A stretch of DNA of 64,000 bases from Pieris napi (lineage: Eukaryota; Arthropoda; Insecta; Lepidoptera; Pieridae), in the NCBI RefSeq assembly GCF_905475465.1, contig NC_062250.1:12050501-12114500 (forward strand), read 5' to 3'. Within the stretch, counting starts at the first letter, position 1; every line of letters starts with the position of its first letter. Position numbers and translations under genes: made by a program. Shown here piece after piece: positions 56,801 through 64,000 of the stretch. The notes under the pieces were generated by a model. That model was not told the DNA's origin. It did not search any database and saw only the letters and a program-made list of their open reading frames with translations.

Positions 56801-58192
56801 CGGAACAGGATTTGGTTTGCTGGATTTCGATATGTGAAAACATATGTATTTGGTCTTAGACGTATTTAGGGATAGGAGATTATCTAAAAGCCATTGAGAG
56901 ATTTGGCGAAGACCTAAATGAGCTAACAGTGTGGCTTAAAAAGCAATATTTTATTAAATTGCATATTTGATTTCATCTTTGTATTTCTTGTTATGTCTTA
57001 TTTGTACAGGTTATTGTCATTTCTTTTCTCTTGTATTTTCATTGTTGCCCCTTAAAATGTTGTGCACAGTCACTGATGCACATGAATTGTGTTTCGCTAG
57101 CATGCACTAACTCTGCACTGCCCTCCTTAAGATATTAGGTGAATACAACAATAAAATTAAATGAAAAAGAAATCTGAGGCCCAGACCTGAAAAGGTTGTA
57201 GCACCATTGTTTTTTTTTTAGAAGCTTTGTCCTATTGTATTAGGCACAAACTTGTACTTCTGCAGCAGTCATGAACTGAATTTTATAATAAATTGTAAAT
57301 TAAATAATGTAAAAGTGGTGTTAAATTGTAAACTGAACTCTTTTTTGTCCAATTTATGAAGAAATACACTCTTGCTGTAAATGATTTCTCCCAAGACAGG
57401 GGAAATGTGAGTGATAAGTATTAAAATTAATCTTGTTATATCTCTCTTCATAATCATACTAAAAATGTAAGAAGATGTTGAATTAAGTATTTTCTATAGG
57501 TATGTTTGTCATATCATGTTGAGTTAGGCTCAATTAATTATCTTAATTTATTTGTTTAGACTGTATTTCAAAATTCATATCTCATATTCAATAAATGTAT
57601 TACAAGAAGAAAATTGTTCTTTATTCCACATTTAGTTCAATGAGCATTCCAAACACATGATTACACTGATGTTTGTATGTGCATAATTATCTTAAAGTAA
57701 TATTCAAACATCGATATGGTTTTTGGTCATAATTATTGAACTAATATGGTAATAGTATGCAACACATTCTAGGACTTTTTTATGGCAACTATGTATACAT
57801 ATATAGTTATGTGTAAAATAGGATAACTTGAAAAAATACATGTACATTAAGATAAAAGTACATTACTTTTGAAGTACTTAGCAAAATAATATTCTTATTT
57901 TTCTTTTGACTTTAAGAATATGTTCTACTGCTTGTATACATACCACTAGATGCTTAGCTTCTTGCAGGGCCTTTGCAAGCTGTCGGCACTTTTCACCCAG
58001 CACCAGTGGACTATCTTCCACTTCTCGTGCGCGTTCAGCAGCTTGAGCCGCTCTTGCCCTACGCAACAGAGCCGCCGCCGTGCGAGCCGCAGCTAAGCGT
58101 TCGTCTTCAACGGTACCCGATGAAGTCACGGCAGTGGCTCCCATCGATCCGCTAAGCCGCGCGCTGCTGCGTACCCGTTGTCGGCCAGCCAT
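53891..58192 (-). CDS. SIRT7: Sirtuin-7, NAD-dependent deacylase
   Basis: Nuclear/nucleolar class IV sirtuin that removes acyl groups from histones and other proteins and supports rRNA transcription. Two coding exons, 58192-57944 and 55324-53891, join in phase to give 560 residues. Exon 1 holds the basic coiled N-terminus ending LQEAKHLV. Exon 2 opens VYTGAGISTAADIPDYRGPS and has VVSQNCDGLHLRAGLPRRAL, ELHGDMF (catalytic His), zinc Cys pairs CPAC and CHRC, RDSIVHFGERG, LCLGSSLKV and YIVNLQWTPKD. All match SIRT7. The C-terminal ~250 residues are a long Arg/Pro/Ser/Glu-rich tail with two CxxC-like pairs (CDWCARRY, FLCACCGEDGG) and a basic end GKGYRKGRRRRR. Human SIRT7 is only 400 residues. Exon 2 is strongly GC-rich. 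The intron carries a Harbinger element and a LINE fragment. Confidence 0.95.
55391..55417. repeat. AAAG microsatellite
   Basis: A short run of GAAA/AAAG units in the SIRT7 intron, 70 bases from the acceptor side of exon 2. Confidence 0.8.
55590..56221 (-). mobile_element. Third PIF/Harbinger derivative, 632 bp
   Basis: Inverted ends GCTCGTTCAGACACRGCGGG followed by AACCGCGCGATT are flanked by TAA on both sides (55587-55589 and 56222-56224). AACCGCGCGATT/ATCGCGCGGTT motifs recur inside. On the minus strand, at about 55900-56045, is a transposase fragment reading REDLKRIVTLYPNLRMFERN, then FFDYLRMSIKSFDELIEQI and a stop. This is the N-terminal Harbinger pattern (F-Y-LRMS-FDELI). The nuclease is absent. 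It sits in the SIRT7 intron. Confidence 0.85.
56320..56938 (-). pseudogene. LINE reverse transcriptase 3' part
   Basis: The minus strand reads LRQISQWLLDNLLSLNTSKT and KYICF, then NYLCSRVRKLINVFKRLRK, and TVYTALCQSILSYCISVWGG. It continues in another frame to RKPFRYSTSKLYIE-like sequence and stops at 56326. This is the palm-to-thumb and C-terminal part of a jockey/R1-type LINE reverse transcriptase, 5'-truncated as LINE copies usually are. It sits in the SIRT7 intron. Confidence 0.75.
57171..57220 (+). repeat. SINE 3' tail fragment
   Basis: AATCTGAGGCCCAGACCTGA followed by AAAGGTTGTAGCACCA and a T-run matches the tail of the SINE at 51113-51410, in the opposite orientation. Only the tail is present. 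Confidence 0.7.
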
Positions 58193-58795
58193 GGTAAACA
58201 CCTAGCGCAGCGTACCTTCTGGGCTGCCTTGCTCCTGATGCTCGATCACTTCCTGTTCGGCCTCTATAGTCATATCGCACCTGCTGCCTTCTTTCATTTA
58301 TGGAAAATCTTAAAAGAACCGCCTAGTATCTTTATGTTTTTAAATTTTTTGGCTCTTTTGAAGAATGCTATGCCGTGCCATGGTCGATTTTTGAATTTAG
58401 GATTGATCTAGCGAGGAGCCACAAGCTGCCGATTAAAAACTAATTAAGATGCAACTTCAACAAGCAAGCTTCATTTCATGCTATTGCCATTTCCCAATAG
58501 ATGGTTATTCTATTTCGGGTTTATTTATTTTCAACTGTCATTGTCATCTGTGGATTGTTAGTTGCCATTTTTATGTGGCATGAAAACTTAACTTTAAATT
58601 CTCTCATTCGTCTTTCCTTAGTCTGTGTTTGACTCAAAGTGTGAATTTCTAAAATTTATATCTCGCAAAATTATTTGCGTTTTATTGTTTTATTACTTAT
58701 GTTTATTTTAATACTTTTTAGGTTAAACGACAGGAATAAATAGAATAGCTATAACCTGCTCGTTTTTCAAAATAACGAATATCATTATTAACGGC
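58193..58795. other. SIRT7 upstream region
   Basis: Upstream side of SIRT7, divergent from RPL38. There are no recognisable core promoter elements. A plus-strand frame at 58178-58411 overlaps the SIRT7 start and is not supported. Confidence 0.4.
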
Positions 58796-59180
58796 CAGAT
58801 TCAGGGGTATCTAGCTGTTCGTCGTGATTGCATTAACGGCGTCATCGATGGAGCATGTTCCGTCTTTAAACCCGTAACGCTGGAGTCCCACGACCCACAA
58901 GTGTCCTATCCCTGACCCTGTTTCTACTGCATATCAATGACATGCTGCAGCTATTTTTCGGGCAGTTGTCGATCAGTACGGGAACAAGCTTGTGTCTGAA
59001 GCATAAACTCTGCTATTTGGAGTCTCGGACGGGACTGGTATTGAATAAATTTAGTCCAAATTAACCCCCAAAAGACACAAGTTTCCGTGTTTTTCGCTAA
59101 AAGAACACTCTTTGGCGCTACTTCTGTTTTCTACGAAACTCTCCTTAAAGCTAAATATGTTTAGACCCTAATAACTAGGC
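58796..59180 (+). pseudogene. Decayed LINE reverse transcriptase fragment
   Basis: Plus-strand frames with shifts read SCVPQGS-like sequence, then LLHINDML near 58930 and LVLNKFSPN-PPKDTSFRVF near 59040, followed by ENTPLKA-like sequence. The order GVPQGSVLSP-L-L-HINDML then KTQ-F is that of a jockey-like reverse transcriptase. It is heavily mutated. It lies between the divergent SIRT7 and RPL38 genes. Confidence 0.6.
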
Positions 59181-59383
59181 ATCCTTTATTACGTTATTCA
59201 TGGCTTATACGCTTTTAGTTATTATTAGATTCAGAGTCAATAACAGCGATAAGTATATGTCGCGTATGTCATAAACGTATTGGATTTACAGCGTGCTTCA
59301 GTTGTCATTTGTCACTCGCTTATCACTACAGCTAACAATTGACAATAGCTGATTTGACAACAACAATACAAAATTCTTTAGTT

Positions 59384-59403
59384 CTCTTTTTGTGTTTTGA
59401 CAG
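59384..59403 (+). promoter_or_regulatory. RPL38: Candidate TOP start and 5' exon of RPL38
   Basis: CTCTTTTTGTGTTTTGACAG is followed directly by GTACGG. A pyrimidine tract at the transcription start (TOP) is the rule for ribosomal protein genes, and the CAG|GTACGG donor could join to the TTTTCAG acceptor at 59550. This gives a tiny 5' untranslated exon. The start site itself is inferred. Confidence 0.5.
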
Positions 59404-59571
59404 GTACGGAAATATTGGATTAAGTGATTTTTATTTTAAAATCTAAAAGAATCTAAATACTAAATTAAACAATTGTGATTCAAAGTTCAGATATTACCTG
59501 TAACATTAATTGAGTACTTGATTAAGTGAAGATTTTTATTTATTTTTCAGCCGGCTGCTCACTTGATCATC

Positions 59572-62016
59572 ATGGTATGTCAGACTTTTTCAAACTACTA
59601 CTTAATTTTATAATACAGCAGAGTACCATTTGGATCAATGTACCTTTAATATTTCATAGCCTGCCATTATTTTATAAGTATATTCTAGAAAATTAAATTG
59701 TGTTTAGTCGTATTTTATTTATGTTCCTATTAATTAGACATTATTAAAGCTTTTGCAAAGTAAAGCTTTAATTTTTCATCTATTTCAGCCACGAGAAATT
59801 AAGGACATCAAGGACTTTCTACTTAAAGCACGCAGGAAAGATGCTAAATGTAAGTTTGTTTAGTATTTTATAACTTTAACTGTCATGAGTGTTGATAATA
59901 AACAAATACTACAGCAGGTGTTAAAGGGTGAAAATGTATTGTGCTCAATATAATTCTAATATAAGTTGTAAATGTATGTTTTCCTTTTCCTTTTGTTATT
60001 TATAACCAAAGACAAAGTTTTGATTTGTCTGGCTGTATGTATTATTTGAGGAGTAACTAATTAAATTCTGTTACTGTAACTTATTTTATAAAGGCATAAT
60101 CAATAATATTTTTGAGAGGGCACAAACAAACAACTTTTCAATATAATAGGGTTTATTGGCAGTCATATCATCAAAGAAAACTGTAATCTTATGCTCATAC
60201 TCATATGTATTCTTAATTATCAATAAATTTATTTTTTATTTAATACATTTTGATGCATCAACCATAAAACTACTGTTGGATCTGAAATTACATTTGACAT
60301 TTAATACATCTTGATATGGGGGGAGGACTTAAGTCACTACTAAAATTTGTTTATTTTATCCTCTTTCCAAATATTCACACATTTTTTGATCTTAACAGTG
60401 CCACTTAGCCATCACTGCTTATAATTTTTTTTATAATATAATACTAATTATCTAGCCATTCCTCAACAGCAACATTTATTTGTTTTATTTATTTATTCCA
60501 GAAATACATTGATTATACTTACAGAAACATTTTCATATTTCATTATTAGTCCAGTCTTTTCCAGTATCAGTATTGTAAACATTTTCTATTTTGACCTCAA
60601 TTCTTGGTTAAGGTTCCTTTATTTTTTACTCTCTCTGATTCGATCCATCTTTTTCATCAATTCCGATGGACTTTTTATATTTAGTGTGTATTATTTTCCC
60701 AATATATGGATTTTTCCTTTTTGAAAATAAGCTACTACTTTCTACCACTTCAAAGACACAATCTGTAGGCTTATAAGAATGTGATCCTACAGAGTAGAAT
60801 GAATATTCTCCAACTAATATTGATTCTTCCATTTTTACCCACAATTATAACCATAAAATAATAACAAATCTATGTTTAATTACTCAAATAGAGAGCATTT
60901 CACTATTTTAACAAGTGACTACAAAAAATAAAGCTTCTTGCATTTCAAAATATTATGATTGCTGTCATATCATTAGATTTAACACACTGTTAGTTATTAA
61001 CACAAGATATGTTATTCCATACACAGTGGTATGGCAATGAACATGGATTTAAAATTGTTTGAAATTATGTATACTTCTGATTCATTTTTATAATATAACA
61101 TAATACAGTTTAATGTGTGACATCGGTTACATGGTTTTAAATATATATAAAATTGTTTACCATAGTATTTCTGTGGGTGCAGTTAATGTTACTTTGGTCT
61201 AAGTATTACTTATAATTTATAAAGTTTGCTTTTCTTTTGTCTTTCCAGTTTTTTTTGCCTGCTCTATGCCCTTGATTTGGGGATTGGTAGTAAATGGGAA
61301 CTTAAGTTTCCTATTATTTCCTATACTGTATAGAAATATTACAAGTAGATTACAAGATGCATATTTTATAAGTTGGCATATATTTTGTCTATATTATTGA
61401 TAATTTAACATGACCAGGCCATAAAGCGGCTATAGCTGTGTGTGGTGTGCTTGCAGATCATCATTCTATGTTCTATTGACTTTAAAAAGATATAATACTA
61501 AAATAATTTGAATATGAAGCCAACTGATTTGCAAAGATGCAGACAAAAAAATATTGTCTTATTTTAAAAATCAAAATTTAGTTTTTTAATATGGTTGAAT
61601 GACTCGTTACAGCTGTGAAGATAAAGAAAAATCCAGAGAATGTAAAATTCAAGGTTAGATGCTCCCGGTTTCTATACACACTGGTCATCACAGACAAGGA
61701 GAAAGCAGAGAAGCTGAAGCAGAGCCTACCTCCAGGTAGATTATTATTCAACAATTTACTTAGCAGTAGATGTAAACCTAAATAAAATAGTAAACCCAGT
61801 AAAATTCCTTAGGCTTGGCCACTATAACCACACAATTGTCACATTATTTTTTACTTAATTTTAAAGAGATATGTAGTTTTATTATAATACAATATATTCA
61901 ATTTAAAAAAGAAGAAAACAGAATGAAACAATAGTTTACTTGTGAATGTGTGTTTAAATATTATATAAATAATCATATCATTTGTTACAGGTTTACAAGT
62001 CAAAGAAGTGAAGTGA
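59572..62016 (+). CDS. RPL38: 60S ribosomal protein L38 (eL38)
   Basis: Small protein of the large ribosomal subunit. Four coding exons, 59572-59574 (ATG only), 59789-59849, 61613-61735 and 61991-62016, keep phase and give 70 residues, the exact family length. The protein runs MPREIKDIKDFLLKARRKDA, then VKIKKNPENVKFKVRCSRFL, YTLVITDKEKAEKLKQSLPP and GLQVKEVK. The start codon alone before the first coding intron is common in ribosomal protein genes and makes the assignment depend on splicing. Intron 3 of 1.76 kb has an unexplained minus-strand open frame. Confidence 0.97.
60626..60844 (-). other. Unexplained open frame in RPL38 intron
   Basis: A 72-codon minus-strand frame includes ESILVGEYSFYSVGSHSYKP and TDCVFEVVESSSLFSKRKNP. 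Its composition is less random than that of other short frames here, with the look of part of a globular domain. There is no matching upstream or downstream exon and no repeat termini. It may be a TE-derived or retrocopied fragment. Confidence 0.25.
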
Positions 62017-62201
62017 TGTGACATAGGCTAGCCATTAAACAAGTTATCATACAGAAGTTTTTTTATTACTATTATCACCAGCTGAAAGCAATCCTAATTA
62101 TTAAATTCTGTTTACCATGACCTGTCCCATCTGCCAGTATCACCTTGTAGTGTTAATACGTTGATTATTATTTGTTCCTTCTTTCTCTGCACCTTCATTC
62201 T

Positions 62202-62207
62202 AATAAA
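62202..62207 (+). terminator. RPL38: Poly(A) signal of RPL38
   Basis: AATAAA lies about 185 bases after the stop, followed by more A/T-rich hexamers. Confidence 0.5.
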
Positions 62208-62444
62208 AAAATAAAATAAATGGTAGTGATCTTTGGCTTGTATATGATAAATTGATTATAATAATTGTATGAGCCAAGGTTGTGTCATTGCTTACATTAT
62301 AAGCTTAGCATAAAATCTTATTATAATATGTGAGTGGTTAATATAAAGTGAACATAAATAATCTCCCTTGACATATGTACTAACTTTTATCGTTTTCGTG
62401 TTAATTCTTAGAAAATTAATGAGAAATGTGTCCAGTTTATACTA

Positions 62445-62700
62445 GTAAAAAATGCATATAACGAAGATGATCGAGACTTTTCACAGATTTCGGAGCATTA
62501 TGGACTGCCAATAAGGTTTGAGTTCCACTCTCTAATAATCTCTGGGCCAAACAATTTTCTTCCTCAAATGCTACAGCTAGTTCATCCAAATTTGTCAGTT
62601 TCTCAAAAACTTAAAAATGATTTTTTTCCCTTTTTAAAAAGCGCAGAAGTTGTGTCACAGCCACTTAATGCGTGCAGAAATAAAATATGTTTTTTATAAT
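62445..62700 (-). pseudogene. TE-type HALSGCDTTSAL protein fragment
   Basis: The minus strand reads LFLHALSGCDTTSALFKKGK, then after a frameshift near 62605 LDELAVAFEEENCLAQRLLE, and SLDHLRYMHF. The phrase HAL-GCDTTSALFGKGK is known to me from many uncharacterised, probably transposon-derived animal proteins. The frameshift marks this copy as dead. The parent family is not identified. Confidence 0.5.
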
Positions 62701-63108
62701 GAGAATAATTATCAAAACTTTTAGTAGAGTATATCTCGGTTTTTACATTATTGAATAGATATAGATTTAATGCATGAAGAAAATGATAAAATATAATATA
62801 ATAGTTAATAAAAATTATTGACAAATATTTATAATAATTGATTTATCGATAGTTCATCAACTATATATGGCGCGCTTTCGACCGGAGGCACCGGTTGACC
62901 TGAAGTGATGCTGTGACCGTGCGCTCTCCGCCCTCTATCTCGAAAACGGTTCACCGTATAAAAAATTTTTTAAACAAAATTTGTAGAGAATTTTGTATTC
63001 TACAATATTGATCATACATACAAATAGCAAAAACCCATAGGAAATTAGATATTTCCAAAAAAAGCGCAAAAAATCGATTTTTGTGACCTTTGACCTTGAA
63101 ATTTAATA
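62701..63108. other. Spacer at right end
   Basis: AT-rich, with a moderately GC-rich patch at about 62868-62945. No gene. Confidence 0.3.
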
Positions 63109-63290
63109 GTTTTTTTTTTAATGTAATAGGAGGCAAACGGGCAGGAGGCTCACCTGATGTTAAGTGATACCGCCGCCCATGGACACTCACAATGCCAGAA
63201 GGCTCGCAAGTGCGTTGCCGGCCTTTCAAGAATTGGTACGCTCTTTTCTTGAAGGACCCTAAGTTGCTTACACCCTACCATATGTAGGTT
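63109..63290 (+). repeat. Dispersed lepidopteran repeat
   Basis: A T-run is followed by GGAGGCAAACGGGCAGGAGG, then TGATACCGCCGCCCATGGAC, GTGCGTTGCCGGCCTTTCAA and GGTACGCTCTTTTCTTGAAG. I know this phrase order as a very common lepidopteran interspersed repeat. A fragment of its start also lies at 16229-16275. The class (SINE-like or LINE 3' end) is not settled here. Confidence 0.75.
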
Positions 63291-63373
63291 TTGAGACAAC
63301 AATGACTGGCCTAATTGAATGCCTATGCGACAGACGTGATATGACCCACTAACGCCCAAATATATATAAAGAC

Positions 63374-63715
63374 TAGCAGACCGGCCAAGCGTTGCTGTGG
63401 CTAAGGTTTTTGTTATATTACATAGTAGTTAACTATTCAAGGGAAACGGTAGGAGAACTTATGTGAAAGGTAGATAGCTTATGTGAATCGTTGGTACTTT
63501 TAACACAGCGCCATCTGTTAGAATTGTATGAATAATAAACAAATATTTGCAAAAAAATAATATTGCGGGTATCAATTGAGATGTAAGCTATCCTATCTTT
63601 TAAGTTAGATCATACTGCACACAGTGTCCAAATTTGATTGATATCGGTTCGGTAGTTGAGTTCATAGCGGACAAACAACGTGACACGTAATTTATATATA
63701 CTACGAAGATAAGAT
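63374..63715 (+). repeat. Second dispersed repeat
   Basis: Starts near CTAGCAGACCGGCCAAGCGT and ends GCGGACAAACAACGTGACAC then TATATATACTA. These opening and closing phrases are familiar from abundant lepidopteran repeats. No coding sequence. Class uncertain. Confidence 0.6.
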
Positions 63716-64000
63716 AATATCAACGCAAAAATTCTATAAAATACACCTAATGCGTCACGACTGTCAAAAAATGATTTTGTCTCACGCCCCGGGTATAATG
63801 CATCTGTATCGTGCTATCACGATTTGTCATTTGTCATTCATGCAGTTTGCAGATAACAGCTGTTAAAAAAAAAGAAAACTTCAAAATCTGGTGGTTGACG
63901 GCAGCAGGGAGGAGAATGTTTAATGAAATATTCTAAATTATAAAATTGTCGAGTTTGTTAATGATTAATATAAAAGCGAAGCGGTAGTGGCATCATTTTG
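63716..64000. other. Window edge, possible promoter region
   Basis: Contains repeated TGTCATTTGTCATTCATG-like sequence near 63825-63841. No coding region. A gene could begin beyond the edge. Confidence 0.25.

Noticed and set aside
1..64000. CRISPR array, operon, bacterial-type promoter or phage features
   Set aside because: The window is eukaryotic nuclear DNA with spliced genes. No regularly spaced short repeats of that type were seen.

Overview
The window is nuclear DNA of an insect, almost certainly a moth or butterfly. The genes are intron-bearing and set in AT-rich DNA. The repeats include a tRNA-derived SINE and dispersed repeats that I know as common in Lepidoptera, although the species cannot be named from sequence alone. 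Thirteen host genes are supported. For the multi-exon genes I placed GT/AG splice junctions by eye and checked that the reading phase carries through. Most phases close exactly, so these models are firm, although no transcript data were available.

Layout: (1) A four-pass membrane protein gene lies at 1749-5703 (-), with a Harbinger element in its first intron. (2) A short Tigger element and decayed retroelement sequence fill 6.6-8.6 kb. (3) A GMC oxidoreductase gene lies at 9036-11008 (-). (4) The glycan genes ENGASE, 12538-16806 (-), and a beta-1,4-galactosyltransferase-family enzyme, 17908-19413 (+), are divergent neighbours. (5) Two unrecognised genes, 19605-20291 and 20346-20822 (both -), are 54 bases apart. 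(6) A deleted jockey-like LINE precedes VPS41, 23620-26445 (+). (7) An inverted-repeat element and a broken Ty3/gypsy element lie at 26.8-29.7 kb. (8) raptor, the mTORC1 scaffold, occupies 30223-44000 (+) in 17 exons. Introns 2 and 3 are swollen by an RTE LINE, a Harbinger derivative and a piggyBac-like element that itself contains a Tigger element. (9) TPRKB (-), AUH-like enoyl-CoA hydratase (+) and phosphomannomutase (-) lie at 45.6-49.5 kb. (10) A repeat-rich spacer (hAT MITE, SINE, another MITE) precedes a GC-rich single-exon gene at 52606-53160 (-). (11) SIRT7, 53891-58192 (-), has a Harbinger element and a LINE fragment in its intron. (12) Ribosomal protein L38 lies at 59572-62016 (+). 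Transposon debris fills the right end.

The host genes are mostly housekeeping and do not form one pathway. Themes recur: glycan metabolism (ENGASE, the beta-4 glycosyltransferase, phosphomannomutase) and growth control or translation (raptor, SIRT7, RPL38, TPRKB), with VPS41 acting at the lysosome. I see no evidence that these are co-regulated.

The most notable structure is in the mobile DNA. Six DNA transposons have both termini and a matching target duplication. A seventh, the second Harbinger derivative, has clear inverted termini but uncertain exact ends. The three Harbinger derivatives, from three families, all keep only an N-terminal transposase fragment. The two Tigger derivatives both keep only the C-terminus. 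A second feature is sharp regional GC enrichment: raptor exons 4-17 and the block at 52.6-55.3 kb are GC-rich in exons and introns alike, whereas raptor exons 1-3 are AT-rich.
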